Assembly (NCBI GenBank): GCA_020692355.1 | Contig: JAIMKP010000033.1 | Location: forward strand, 1-35,085 | Origin: Desulfosporosinus sp. | Lineage (GTDB): Bacteria; Bacillota; Desulfitobacteriia; Desulfitobacteriales; Desulfitobacteriaceae | Direction: 5' to 3' | Length of the DNA stretch: 35,085 nt | In this document: one piece after another, positions 1 through 8,298 of the stretch | How the letters are laid out: each line of letters opens with the position of its first letter | Position numbering within the stretch: position 1 is the first letter of the stretch | Position numbers and translations under genes: made by a program | Notes under the pieces: model-generated | What the model saw: only the letters and a program-made list of their open reading frames with translations | Told to the model about the DNA's origin: nothing | The model's database searches: none

Positions 1-26
1 CTGTCCTTTTGAAATAGCATAGGCTA

Positions 27-1580
27 TTATTTGGCATAATCAATGGCTCGTGTTTCACGGATAACAACCACTTTGATCTGTCCTGGATATTCAAGTTCCT
101 CTTCGATCCGCTTGCTGATCTCACGGGCAATCCGTGGAGCCAAGACATCATCCACTTTATCGGGCTTCACGATAATCCGAACTTCTCGACCGGCTTGGAT
201 CGCGAAAGACTTCTCGACGCCGTCGAACGTCTCAGCGATCTCCTCTAGTTTCTGGAGACGTTTGATATACGATTCTAAGGTTTCCCTTCGCGCTCCCGGT
301 CTCGCTGCTGATACCGCATCTGCAGCTGCAACCAGGACAGCGACAACCGTCTTCGGTTCTACATCCCCATGATGGGCTTCTATCGCATGAATAACATCCC
401 AAGATTCCTTGTATTTCTTCGCGAGTTCAACCCCGATTTGGACGTGTGTTCCTTCCGTATCGTGATCAACCGCCTTGCCGATATCATGCAGCAACCCGGC
501 GCGTTTGGCCAGCGGGACATCCACTCCCAGTTCAGCTGCCATCAATCCCGCTAAATGCGATACTTCAATGGAATGTTTCAGAACATTTTGCCCATAGCTC
601 GTGCGGAACTTTTGCCGCCCCAGAAGACGAACCAGCTCAGGGTGCAGACCGTGCACACCCGTGTCAAAGGTGGCCTGTTCCCCTTCTTCCCGGATTTTTT
701 GGTCAACTTCCTTCTGAGCTTTCTCCACCATCTCTTCAATACGAGCAGGATGAATCCGGCCATCTAAAATCAGTTTTTCCAACGCTATCCGAGCAACCTC
801 ACGGCGAATCGGATCAAAACCGGAGAGGATCACCGCTTCCGGCGTATCATCAATGATAAGATCAATCCCGGTCAAGGTTTCCAGGGTACGGATATTACGG
901 CCTTCCCTGCCAATAATCCGGCCTTTCATTTCATCATTTGGCAATGCCACAACGGAGACCGTTGTTTCAGCCACGTGGTCGGCCGCACAGCGCTGGATAG
1001 CCAAAGCGATAATATTCTTCGCCCGTTTCTCCGCTTCTTCTTTGGCCTTTGACTCGATGTCTTTGATCATAATCGCGGATTCGTAGCGAACCTCTTCCTC
1101 AACACTCTTCAGCAACAGCTGTTTCGCCTCATCCGAGGTTAACCCGGATAAACGCTCCAACTCCGCATGCTCCTTCATGACCAACTGGTTGAGTTCGTCC
1201 TTTTGGCGATCAACTTCCCCTTCTTTGCGGTGCAAGTTTTCCTCCTTGCGCTCAAGGGATTCCATCTTTCGATCGAGGGTCTCTTCCTTTTGCATAATCC
1301 GTCGTTCGAGGCGTTGAACGTCGTTGCGCCGTTCCCGAGTTTCTTTCTCCACCTCGTTGCGGATATGCATAACCTCTTCTTTGGCTGCGACAACCGCTTC
1401 CCGCTTCTTGGCCTCGGCAGCGCTTTTGGCGTTTTCAACAATCTTACGCGCTTCTTCCTCAGCCGAGCCGAGCGTCTTTTCAGCCGTTGTCCTGCGAACA
1501 ATCCAACCAGCCGTGCCGCCAGCCCCCAGTCCAACGATCAGGAGCACACCTGCTATAATAACCCCTGTTAAATCCAACAA
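27..1580 (-). CDS. rny: Ribonuclease Y
   Basis: Membrane-anchored endoribonuclease that starts mRNA decay in many Firmicutes. The 517-residue protein has the full family layout: one N-terminal membrane segment (about residues 5-28), a long charged coiled coil (about 30-160), a KH RNA-binding domain with the [10 protein letters not shown] loop near residue 220, and an HD phosphohydrolase domain with [12 protein letters not shown] near residue 365. Length is normal for the family. The start is TTG; a GGGAGGTGA ribosome site (1584-1592) lies a few bases upstream and no better start is visible. It lies downstream of recA-recX, as in many Clostridia, separated by about 250 bp with two hairpins. 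A short inverted repeat (13-28) overlaps the stop codon and could be a weak terminator. Confidence 0.97.
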   Translation of the reverse strand: MLDLTGVIIAGVLLIVGLGAGGTAGWIVRRTTAEKTLGSAEEEARKIVENAKSAAEAKKREAVVAAKEEVMHIRNEVEKETRERRNDVQRLERRIMQKEETLDRKMESLERKEENLHRKEGEVDRQKDELNQLVMKEHAELERLSGLTSDEAKQLLLKSVEEEVRYESAIMIKDIESKAKEEAEKRAKNIIALAIQRCAADHVAETTVSVVALPNDEMKGRIIGREGRNIRTLETLTGIDLIIDDTPEAVILSGFDPIRREVARIALEKLILDGRIHPARIEEMVEKAQKEVDQKIREEGEQATFDTGVHGLHPELVRLLGRQKFRTSYGQNVLKHSIEVSHLAGLMAAELGVDVPLAKRAGLLHDIGKAVDHDTEGTHVQIGVELAKKYKESWDVIHAIEAHHGDVEPKTVVAVLVAAADAVSAARPGARRETLESYIKRLQKLEEIAETFDGVEKSFAIQAGREVRIIVKPDKVDDVLAPRIAREISKRIEEELEYPGQIKVVVIRETRAIDYAK

Positions 1581-1634
1581 ATCTCACCTCCCTACGTTTA
1601 AAAATTTAACTCAAGCATTCTTACCATAGGAAAC

Positions 1635-1658
1635 AAAAAAACTGGTTCCTCGACCAGT
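1635..1658 (-). terminator. Possible terminator or attenuator upstream of rny
   Basis: On the minus strand a 6-bp perfect stem (ACTGGT/ACCAGT, 6-nt loop) is followed directly by a run of T. It lies after recX and about 55 nt before the rny start, so it could end recX transcription or attenuate rny. Confidence 0.45.
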
Positions 1659-1774
1659 CTCTTGTGCGATTCTAACCTTTTTAAGCAGGGAAAAAGCCCT
1701 GAATTTTCCTACAAACTTACGCTCGCTAGTCAAAACCCTCCAGTATATACCAGCCTAACTAGGATGAAATCTAT

Positions 1775-1796
1775 AAGAAAAACCTTCAAAAAGGTT
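1775..1796 (-). terminator. Candidate recX terminator
   Basis: A 6-bp stem (AACCTT/AAGGTT, 4-nt loop) followed on the minus strand by TTTCTT, 36 nt after the recX stop codon. The stem is AT-rich, so strength is uncertain; the hairpin at 1641-1658 may act with it. Confidence 0.4.
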
Positions 1797-1831
1797 AACA
1801 ACGGACAGAGACAGATCCACTAGTATACATA

Positions 1832-2299
1832 TTAATCACTTTTGTAAAAATTGTCAAGAACCATGAGCACCATGTCCCGTTGATAACCCTGCTTAAGCAG
1901 TTTAGCTCCTACCCTCTGGCGTGCCGAAACCCAGCCGGGTTTTCCCGTTTGGGCACGCCTCCCTTCTTGTGAGACCAGCTTTTCTGCAGCCTGCAGGCAC
2001 TGCCGCAGTTCTTCCTCTTCTGAAATCCCCCGAACAGCCTCCTCAGCCAGGGATCGCTCCACACCGCGCCTGAGCAAATCCACACGAATGCGCTGACGCG
2101 AATAGCGAGCGGAGCGGTTCTTGGCATAAGCCACAGCTAAGCGCTGATCGTCCAAGTATCCCCATTCGCTTAACCGCGTCAGAGTCTCTTCAATGTCTTC
2201 CCTGCCAAATCCCTTACGTTCGAGACGCTGCCGTAGTTCCGAGACGGTAAGTGCTCGGCGCGACAGAGCCCCCAAGGCGGATTCAAGACTTTTTCCCAT
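1832..2299 (-). CDS. recX: Regulatory protein RecX
   Basis: Modulator of RecA filaments. The 155-residue protein shows the three-helix RecX repeats: an N-terminal ALSRRALTVSELRQRL module, a central WGYLDDQRLAVAYAKNR motif that is typical of the family, and a C-terminal repeat ending GYQRDMVLMVLDNF. Length matches the short RecX form. It begins 6 nt after recA ends, so the two are almost certainly co-transcribed from the LexA-controlled recA promoter. The upstream ribosome site is poor, which suggests translational coupling to recA. Confidence 0.93.
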   Translation of the reverse strand: MGKSLESALGALSRRALTVSELRQRLERKGFGREDIEETLTRLSEWGYLDDQRLAVAYAKNRSARYSRQRIRVDLLRRGVERSLAEEAVRGISEEEELRQCLQAAEKLVSQEGRRAQTGKPGWVSARQRVGAKLLKQGYQRDMVLMVLDNFYKSD

Positions 2300-2305
2300 C
2301 GCCGG

Positions 2306-3346
2306 TTACACTTCTTCAGTTTCAATGGCATCCTCGTCCACTGGCGCAACCACAGCTGTACTCATATTGCTACGGATTTTCTCTTCAATTTCGTTCGCCA
2401 CCTCAGGGTGCAGACGCAGGTATTCCTTCACATTTTCTTTCCCTTGACCCATTCTTTCCCCTTGATAGGAGTACCAGGCCCCTGATTTATTGATAATCTC
2501 CATATCCGAACCGACATCAATAATGCTGCCTTCCCGCGAGATTCCTTGGCCGTAGATAATATCAAATTCCGCTTGTTTAAACGGAGGAGCCACTTTGTTC
2601 TTGACAACCTTGACCCGGGTACGGCTGCCAATCATCTCTTGGCCCTGTTTTAAGGTTTCCTGCCGCCGTACATCCAGGCGAATCGTGGCGTAAAACTTCA
2701 AGGCCCGACCACCCGTCGTCGTCTCTGGGTTGCCAAACATCACCCCGACTTTTTCCCGGATCTGATTGATAAAGACGACACAGGTACGGCTCTTGCTGAT
2801 CGCTCCGGTCAGCTTGCGCAGAGCCTGGGACATCAAGCGCGCGTGCAGCCCGACATGCGCATCTCCCATTTCCCCTTCGATCTCCGCCCGTGGAACCAAA
2901 GCCGCGACCGAGTCCACGATCACAATGTCGACCGCTCCGCTGCGAACGAGTGCCTCGCAGATTTCTAAAGCCTGCTCCCCAGTGTCAGGCTGAGATATCA
3001 ACAAATCATCAATATTTAAGCCCAAAGCTCGGGCATAAAGCGGATCGAGAGCATGTTCAGCATCAATAAAGGCGGCGACCCCGCCCAATTTCTGCGCCTC
3101 TGCGGCAATGTGCAGGGCTACCGTTGTCTTTCCTGAGGATTCAGGACCATAAATCTCGATCACCCGCCCGCGAGGAACGCCGCCCACCCCTAGGGCAATA
3201 TCCAAAGCTAAGGCCCCGGTTGGAATCGTTTCCACGGACATTTTCGCTGAAGCCTCACCCAGCCTCATGATCGAGCCTTTGCCGAATTGCTTCTCAATTT
3301 GGCTCAGGGCTGTATCGAGAGCCTTTAACTTGTCTATACCCGCCAT
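2306..3346 (-). CDS. recA: Recombinase RecA
   Basis: DNA strand-exchange protein and SOS co-protease. Walker A GPESSGKT lies near residue 67, followed by the conserved [10 protein letters not shown] segment, the Walker [11 protein letters not shown] segment, the L1/L2 loop region and FINQIREK. Length (346) is normal, with an acidic C-terminus. Two in-frame ATGs lie 6 nt apart. The upstream one (3352) is only about 1 nt from the GGGAGGA ribosome site, while the one at 3346 has about 7 nt spacing, so I chose 3346 (protein starts [11 protein letters not shown]). Expression should be DNA-damage inducible: a consensus promoter and LexA box lie directly upstream. Confidence 0.98.
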   Translation of the reverse strand: MAGIDKLKALDTALSQIEKQFGKGSIMRLGEASAKMSVETIPTGALALDIALGVGGVPRGRVIEIYGPESSGKTTVALHIAAEAQKLGGVAAFIDAEHALDPLYARALGLNIDDLLISQPDTGEQALEICEALVRSGAVDIVIVDSVAALVPRAEIEGEMGDAHVGLHARLMSQALRKLTGAISKSRTCVVFINQIREKVGVMFGNPETTTGGRALKFYATIRLDVRRQETLKQGQEMIGSRTRVKVVKNKVAPPFKQAEFDIIYGQGISREGSIIDVGSDMEIINKSGAWYSYQGERMGQGKENVKEYLRLHPEVANEIEEKIRSNMSTAVVAPVDEDAIETEEV

Positions 3347-3375
3347 ATCCATTCCTCCCTCTCAGAAAACCGCAC

Positions 3376-3389
3376 AAAACACTTGTTCG
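3376..3389 (-). promoter_or_regulatory. LexA (SOS) box of recA
   Basis: On the minus strand the 14-mer CGAACAAGTGTTTT matches the Gram-positive LexA/DinR consensus CGAACRNRYGTTYC at 13 of 14 positions. It lies just downstream of the -10 element, over the expected transcription start, which is a good position for repression. Confidence 0.85.
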
Positions 3390-3393
3390 ATTT

Positions 3394-3422
3394 ATTATAT
3401 GCGAGTAGCGTAAGCTTGTCAA
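3394..3422 (-). promoter_or_regulatory. Sigma-A promoter of recA
   Basis: Perfect TTGACA (3417-3422) and TATAAT (3394-3399) with a 17-nt spacer on the minus strand, about 50 nt upstream of the recA start and adjoining the LexA box. Confidence 0.9.
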
Positions 3423-3513
3423 TGGGGAGTCGGCGGCTTTTCCAGGTGAATTCATCGGCCATGCTGACTCCTTTCGCAAAGTTTACCTACCTCGCATGCT
3501 CTCACCACAACCA

Positions 3514-3602
3514 TTATAAGCTACGGAGACCTTGACCACCATCCCTGCCTTTCACCTCAAGCGGTAGTCTTACAGCAAATTTCGTGCCCTGACCCAAAAT
3601 TC
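3514..3602 (-). pseudogene. 3' relic of a sensor histidine kinase
   Basis: A minus-strand frame reads GILGQGTKFAVRLPLEV before a short tail and stop. This is the C-terminal end of an HATPase_c domain. The DNA at 3552-3597 matches the end of the intact kinase at 5728-5773 at 42 of 46 bases. Nothing kinase-like can be read upstream, so only the last strand of the ATPase domain remains. It probably comes from a decayed paralogue or a partial duplication of the nearby two-component locus. Confidence 0.6.
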
Positions 3603-3609
3603 CTGGCAT

Positions 3610-3725
3610 GGTGGCCAGCCTGCAGGAGGCGCGGATTCTGACCAAACACCTTAGCGTATGTGTACTCCGTGGTCATGACCCGTCGGAACTGGGTGGGGGT
3701 CATACTCTGGGAAAACACACGTTAA
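3610..3725 (-). pseudogene. Possible C-terminal relic of an AraC-type regulator
   Basis: A minus-strand frame that opens just after a stop reads RVFSQSMTPTQFRRVM, which resembles the conserved end of the second helix-turn-helix of AraC/XylS regulators. It has no start codon with a ribosome site and no N-terminal part, and it runs on into the histidine-kinase relic in another frame. I read this 250-bp stretch as decayed coding DNA. The AraC assignment rests on one short motif and is tentative. Confidence 0.3.
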
Positions 3726-3751
3726 GAGACGTGCCACGTTGGGCACGTCTC
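3726..3751 (-). terminator. Terminator hairpin downstream of cstA
   Basis: A perfect 10-bp GC-rich stem (GAGACGTGCC/GGCACGTCTC, 6-nt loop) 57 nt after the cstA stop. The downstream tract on the minus strand (TTAACGTGTGTTTT) is only moderately T-rich. Confidence 0.65.
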
Positions 3752-3807
3752 TCCGGCAGGATCGAGTTGAGATTTAGTTAAGATTGATCATCTTAAAAAC
3801 GATTTGC

Positions 3808-5553
3808 CTACTTAGCCGCAACCGTCCCAGTTTTGTTTTTGCTGGTAAATTTTTGTGCCGAAACAATAATGACCCCGATACTTAAGGCCAGCAAAACAAG
3901 ATCCGCAGCAACCAACGGCCAGTTGCCTTTCGGCAAATAGGTCTTGAAAAGAAGAATCAAAAGTGAAGTCAAAGTTGTGACCATCATGAAGATCGCCGGA
4001 ATAATGGTATACCAATACTTCTTGCTCTTATTAGCCAACCAAACACTGACCACAATCAGGCTTAGCGCTGCCAAGAGCTGGTTCGCCGAGCCAAAGATCG
4101 GCCAAATCACTTTCCAGCCGTTGTTCCAAGCCAGATAGAGCATGATGACAACCGATAGGCCGGAATTAAAATAGTAGGATTTCATAAAAGCAGGCGGATT
4201 CTTAAACAGGTTGCTCCACAGCTCTTCAAATAAGAAGCGGTTCAAGCGCACTGCAGTATCCAGCGTGGTGACGATGAATCCCTCCAGCATCAGAATACCC
4301 AGAACCGTGCCAAAGGACATTGGCAAACCTAAACCTTTGTGCAACAGCCCACCCATGCCGAGGGAAAAACCTAAGATCGGATTGCCTGCCGCTCCAGTTG
4401 GCCAGACCACAGCGGTATAAGTCTTAAAATCAATACCGGAAGACACCGCTGCGATAACCAAAATCGATAGTGTCGATTCCAAAATCATGCCTTTGTAACC
4501 AATGCCGCGCGCAGACGATTCTTTCGTCACTTGCTTGGAGACCGTGCCACCGGCCACCAGAACGTGGAAACCAGATATTGCCCCACAGGCAATAGTGATA
4601 AAGAGGAATGGCCAAATCAGGCCGTTCGTGACCGAACCCGCCGCGACATTGGTAGCAGGTGCTGCAGCCTGTACCCCGGCTACTCCAGCCCCGATGACCC
4701 CGATGACCAGGGCCGCCATACCACCAAACAGAACGAAGGAGTTGGTGAAATCACGTGGCTGCAAGACAATCCAGACCGGAATCCCGGCGGCAATAAAAGT
4801 GTAGATACTGAGAATGATCATCCAAGTGTGGGTATCCATGGTAACCGGAAAATAAATACCTGTAATTATTGAAACAAAAGCCACGATGGCAGCCAAGATG
4901 GAACCATAAAGAACCTTAATTTTGCGTATATAAAGAAGATAACCGATCAAGGGAGCAAAGAAAGTCATCACAAAGACGGAAGTCGAAGCGATCCCGCCGA
5001 TCCTGGCATTGGCCACTCCTTTAATATCCACCGTTTGCAGGATGGTTTTACCCGCTTCCACTTTCAAAGCCGACACGGGAACCAGCGAAGTCAAAGCCTG
5101 GGCCGTAAGCCCCAAGAAAGCCGAAGTAACCAAAACAATCATGGCGAGGGTAAAACCGATAAAGAGCAGGAAGCCTGTCTTACCCATTGTGGAGTTGGAA
5201 ACCTCTGCCATCGATTTTCCTTTTTCCCGCATACTTACAAAAAGCCCTGTGTAATCATGGACAGCCCCAAAATAGATCCCGCCTATGACTACCCAGAGCC
5301 AGGCCGGCATCCAGCCGTAAATCATGGCAATCGTCGGACCCAAGATCGGGCCGGCTCCGGCGATGGAAGCAAAATGGTGGGTGAATACAACCCAGGGATT
5401 GGACGGGACATAGTCCACCCCGTCCTGGAGTTCGACAGCCGGAGTCACGCGGCTGTCATCAACGCCTAAAGATTTACTGATGTACCGGGAATAATACTCT
5501 CCAACAAACCAAAGCAAGGGAATACCAACAGCAACTAGAATAAGAACATTCAC
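3808..5553 (-). CDS. cstA: CstA-family carbon starvation / peptide or pyruvate transporter
   Basis: Large polytopic membrane protein of the CstA family; members import peptides or pyruvate when carbon is limiting. Visible family motifs include VVFTHHFASIAGAGPILGP and IYFGAVHDYTGLF near the N-terminus, with many hydrophobic segments along the length. The 581 residues from the chosen start suit the shorter CstA/BtsT-like members. An upstream in-frame TTG at 5589 is unlikely, because it lies at the expected transcription start of the promoter at 5595-5623. GTG at 5553 has an AAGGGGA ribosome site at 7 nt spacing. The gene has its own promoter and terminator and lies just downstream of the two-component genes. 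Whether that kinase controls it, as BtsSR controls a CstA protein in E. coli, is not shown; the regulator here is a different (OmpR) type. The substrate cannot be decided from sequence. Confidence 0.92.
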   Translation of the reverse strand: MNVLILVAVGIPLLWFVGEYYSRYISKSLGVDDSRVTPAVELQDGVDYVPSNPWVVFTHHFASIAGAGPILGPTIAMIYGWMPAWLWVVIGGIYFGAVHDYTGLFVSMREKGKSMAEVSNSTMGKTGFLLFIGFTLAMIVLVTSAFLGLTAQALTSLVPVSALKVEAGKTILQTVDIKGVANARIGGIASTSVFVMTFFAPLIGYLLYIRKIKVLYGSILAAIVAFVSIITGIYFPVTMDTHTWMIILSIYTFIAAGIPVWIVLQPRDFTNSFVLFGGMAALVIGVIGAGVAGVQAAAPATNVAAGSVTNGLIWPFLFITIACGAISGFHVLVAGGTVSKQVTKESSARGIGYKGMILESTLSILVIAAVSSGIDFKTYTAVVWPTGAAGNPILGFSLGMGGLLHKGLGLPMSFGTVLGILMLEGFIVTTLDTAVRLNRFLFEELWSNLFKNPPAFMKSYYFNSGLSVVIMLYLAWNNGWKVIWPIFGSANQLLAALSLIVVSVWLANKSKKYWYTIIPAIFMMVTTLTSLLILLFKTYLPKGNWPLVAADLVLLALSIGVIIVSAQKFTSKNKTGTVAAK

Positions 5554-5594
5554 AAAGCCATCCCCTTTCACTCTCGACTCGCCCTGCAATTATT

Positions 5595-5623
5595 ATTCTA
5601 GGCTTGATAACAAGATAAGTCAA
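5595..5623 (-). promoter_or_regulatory. Sigma-A promoter of cstA
   Basis: TTGACT (5618-5623), a 17-nt spacer and TAGAAT (5595-5600) on the minus strand, about 42 nt from the GTG start. It lies between the kinase gene and cstA, so cstA can be transcribed alone. Confidence 0.75.
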
Positions 5624-5716
5624 TTATAATTTCCAATTAGTCCATCTTTTCTGATTTTTTTTACTGTCCTGAAGTTTAATCCTATATATTTTTCTTGCAT
5701 TTTTCACATAACGTTT

Positions 5717-7120
5717 TTACATTTTTCTCACCTCAAGCGGTACTCTTACCGAAAATTTCGTACCCTGACCCAAGGTGCTTTCGACAGACACCTCACCTCG
5801 GTGCAGCCGGGCTATTTGTTGAACCAGGGCCAGGCCGATCCCGCTCCCCCCCGTTTCGCGTGCCCTTGACTTATCCGTCCGAAAAAAACGCTCAAACACG
5901 TACGGCAGCTCCACCGGCGCGATGCCAATCCCTGTATCTGCAACCGTAACGAAAGCTTCCTCTCCACGAGTTTCAATGTTTATCGCAATTCTGCCGCTGG
6001 GCTCCGTGTACTTATAGGCATTATGCACAAGATTGTAAAAAAGTCGGGTCAAGAGCCGTTCATCCCCTGCCACTTCGATGTCCCGTGCCTCGGGTTCCCA
6101 GCTTAGACTTAGGTTTTTCTGTTGCAGGAGTGGTGACACATTGTGTACAACTTTATCGATAAGGCCAACCAAATTAACCGGCATGGGATTTACCTGTAGC
6201 GCCCCCATTTCCGCAATGTTTAAGTCCTTTAAATCACTGGCTAGAAACACGAGCCGGTCGATCTCTGCATTGATAGCCGACAGATTTTCTGTATTCGCCG
6301 GTAAGACCCCATCCTGGAACGCTTCAATAAAACTGCGGATAGACGTTAACGGGGTACGCAGTTCGTGCGCAATGTCGGCTGTAAATTGTTTGCGCAGCTC
6401 CTCGTGCCGTTTGAGATTATCGGCCATCACATTGAACGCTGTGGCAAGCTCTCCGAGTTCATCTTTGGACAAAGCCGCTACTCGTTCTTCCAGGTATCCC
6501 TGTCCAATGCGGTCGGCCGCTTGGGTCAGACGCCTTAGGGGCTTGGCCAAATGCCTGCTAATAAAATAGCTTAGGATCACTCCCAACACCAGGGCTAATC
6601 CACTGGCCATTAGTAGGGAATGGAAAATTGAACTGCTGAAAGAGATATCTTGGGGATTAAGCATCCGCGCGGTGGTCGGATAACGAACCGTGGCTACTGC
6701 AAGGGTTTCGTTCACCTTTTTGACCTCGATCGATTGTGTTTTCCAACCCTGGGCTGTATAAGGGACATTCATTCCCATCATATTACCCATGGTCATTCCC
6801 TGACCACCGAAGGTTCCGAAGGAGTGCATCTCATCACTCGGATGGGTTAAGGTGGCAATGATGCTGCCATCCGTTCCCTTCAGCGTCACTTCGGTTCCGG
6901 TTGGAAGGGTATTCGCCACATTGGCCAAGACGTTATCATCCCAACGCCCATTCATGTAAGCCGCAGCCAATTGCTCTGGCAGCTGTTCGAGTGCGGCTTC
7001 GGTCGTTTGGGTCAGATAATTGCCGAATTGCTGACGAAAGACCAGATTAACAGAAAATACACTCAGGCCCAGGGTGATGAGCACAATCACCAAAGTGGAG
7101 ATAAACAATTTCTTGACCAT
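5717..7120 (-). CDS. Sensor histidine kinase with Met-rich extracytoplasmic loop
   Basis: Transmembrane sensor kinase of 467 residues, paired with the response regulator just upstream. Order: membrane segment (about 7-28); extracytoplasmic sensor region (about 30-160); second membrane segment (about 167-188); HAMP linker; H box with FTADIAHELRTPLTSIRSF; N box LVHNAYKYTE; G1 DTGIGI; F box YVFERFFR; G2 GGSGIGLALV. All catalytic boxes are intact. The sensor region contains an unusual Met/Gly-rich run, GMTMGNMMGMN, preceded by EMHSFGTF, which could ligate a soft metal such as Cu(I) or Ag(I); that is inference. The ATG overlaps the regulator's TAA by 1 nt and has a GGAGGG ribosome site, so the two are coupled. 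General layout is BaeS/CssS-like. Confidence 0.93.
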   Translation of the reverse strand: MVKKLFISTLVIVLITLGLSVFSVNLVFRQQFGNYLTQTTEAALEQLPEQLAAAYMNGRWDDNVLANVANTLPTGTEVTLKGTDGSIIATLTHPSDEMHSFGTFGGQGMTMGNMMGMNVPYTAQGWKTQSIEVKKVNETLAVATVRYPTTARMLNPQDISFSSSIFHSLLMASGLALVLGVILSYFISRHLAKPLRRLTQAADRIGQGYLEERVAALSKDELGELATAFNVMADNLKRHEELRKQFTADIAHELRTPLTSIRSFIEAFQDGVLPANTENLSAINAEIDRLVFLASDLKDLNIAEMGALQVNPMPVNLVGLIDKVVHNVSPLLQQKNLSLSWEPEARDIEVAGDERLLTRLFYNLVHNAYKYTEPSGRIAINIETRGEEAFVTVADTGIGIAPVELPYVFERFFRTDKSRARETGGSGIGLALVQQIARLHRGEVSVESTLGQGTKFSVRVPLEVRKM

Positions 7121-7812
7121 TATCCCTCCTGATTCGGGTTGAACTTATATCCCACCCCATAGACAGTCAGGATAATGGTTGGCTCAGAAGGGACATCTTC
7201 AAGCTTCTGCCTAATCTTCTTGATATGGGCATCAATCACCCGCTCATCACCACTAAACTCGTATCCCTGTACAATCTCAACCAACTGGGTACGGGAAAAA
7301 ACCCGCCCAGGATGTTTAGCTAATACTCCCAGAAGTTTAAACTCTGTGGGAGTGAGCGGGATCACCTCGCCATGGCGTTTTACTTCATACATGACATTGT
7401 CAACGGATAACCCATTATCAAAGGTTACCACATCAGCTAAAGGCCCGAGCACCGCTTGGGTTCGTCGCAAAACCGCCCGTACCCTGGCTACCACCTCACG
7501 AGGGCTGAAAGGCTTAATGATATAATCATCTGCCCCTAGTTCCAGCCCAGCTATACGCTCCTCTTCTTCGACTTTGGCGGTAAGCATCAAGATCGGGACA
7601 GCCGAGATCTTCCGGATTTCCTGACAGATTTCCTCACCGGAGAGCCCTGGAAGCATTAAGTCAAGAATCACTAAGTCGAATGGATTTTCCTTAAATAGAG
7701 TGAGCGCTATCAACCCATTGGTCGCGGTCGTTACGCTATACCCTTCTTGTTGAAGATAGGCCTTAAGCACGGTCAAAATATTTCTTTCATCATCGACTAG
7801 GAGAACTCTCAT
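7120..7812 (-). CDS. OmpR/PhoB-family response regulator
   Basis: DNA-binding response regulator of 230 residues. The receiver domain (about 1-118) has the acidic pair LVDDE, the phosphoacceptor aspartate in DLVILDLMLPG (about residue 52), a conserved Thr in LTAK and Lys in IIKPFSPREV. The winged-helix effector (about 130-228) ends with the VIDAHIKKIRQKLE recognition helix and a TVYGVGYKF wing. ATG with GGGGAG at 7 nt spacing. It is translationally coupled to the downstream kinase. The first gene of the likely operon is the SHOCT-type gene at 7952-8155, with a long hairpin in between. Targets are unknown; paired repeats upstream of the operon suggest autoregulation. Confidence 0.96.
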   Translation of the reverse strand: MRVLLVDDERNILTVLKAYLQQEGYSVTTATNGLIALTLFKENPFDLVILDLMLPGLSGEEICQEIRKISAVPILMLTAKVEEEERIAGLELGADDYIIKPFSPREVVARVRAVLRRTQAVLGPLADVVTFDNGLSVDNVMYEVKRHGEVIPLTPTEFKLLGVLAKHPGRVFSRTQLVEIVQGYEFSGDERVIDAHIKKIRQKLEDVPSEPTIILTVYGVGYKFNPNQEG

Positions 7813-7852
7813 AATTAATCTCCCCTCAAATTACGAGATTCAACATGAAGAG

Positions 7853-7890
7853 TCCAACCCCATACCAACATGATCTGGCATGGGGTTGGA
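7853..7890 (-). repeat. Long inverted repeat between SHOCT gene and response regulator
   Basis: Perfect 11-bp arms (TCCAACCCCAT/ATGGGGTTGGA) continue inward through one mismatch to 3 more pairs, with an 8-nt loop. The minus-strand sequence after it (CTCTTCATG) lacks a T run, so it is a poor intrinsic terminator. It may stabilise the upstream message end or set different levels for the two parts of the operon. Confidence 0.6.
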
Positions 7891-7951
7891 TTGGGACTGG
7901 AAGGGACTTCTATGTTAGCGTGTTCCAAAACCTTCAACTTATTCACCTTAC

Positions 7952-8155
7952 TTACCGCACCAGTTCCTCCCGAACCCGTTGAAACTCTTCACTGTCAATT
8001 TCTCCCCGCGCATAGCGTTCCCGCAAGACTTCTAGCGGATCACGACGCACGGCTGCGGGAGCATACGCCGGATAACCCGGATAACCACGCTGAGCCTCCC
8101 GATTCCATGGTAAAAAGAACAGTGCGAACAAGATGATGAGCACTAAAAACATCAT
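7952..8155 (-). CDS. Small SHOCT-domain membrane protein
   Basis: A 67-residue protein: an N-terminal membrane helix (MMFLVLIILFALFFLPW), a Pro/Tyr/Gly-rich linker, and a C-terminal short helical segment DPLEVLRERYARGEIDSEEF, the signature of the SHOCT family (short C-terminal domain, often at the end of membrane or stress proteins). Function is not known; SHOCT proteins often neighbour two-component or metal-stress genes. The start has AAAGGAG about 10 nt upstream; a second ATG follows directly. It appears to be the first gene of an operon with the response regulator and kinase. Confidence 0.85.
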   Translation of the reverse strand: MMFLVLIILFALFFLPWNREAQRGYPGYPAYAPAAVRRDPLEVLRERYARGEIDSEEFQRVREELVR

Positions 8156-8208
8156 GATAAAATTTCTCCTTTCTTTATATCGTAATAAGTCTTACCTTTA
8201 CATTACTT

Positions 8209-8217
8209 AGTATAACA
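8209..8217 (-). promoter_or_regulatory. Extended -10 promoter of the SHOCT/two-component operon
   Basis: On the minus strand TGTTATACT gives an extended -10 (TG-N-TATACT) about 54 nt before the ATG. No good -35 is present. In the -35 region, GAAGA repeats (8227-8231 and 8238-8242, 11 nt apart) could be a binding site for the operon's own OmpR-type regulator. Confidence 0.5.
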
Positions 8218-8298
8218 ATTGCTTTTGAAGATTTGATGAAGAAGACGTGAACAATTTAAGGATATGATCTTTGGGTCAGCCCACACTACGCGCATTCG

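Noticed and set aside
1686-1701. CAGGG/CCCTG hairpin between recX and rny
   Set aside because: Only 5 bp and no T run on the minus strand; not enough for a terminator call.
3423-3513. GGAGTC/GACTCC inverted repeat upstream of the recA promoter
   Set aside because: Six-bp arms with a loop over 30 nt, common by chance; no sign of a regulator site.
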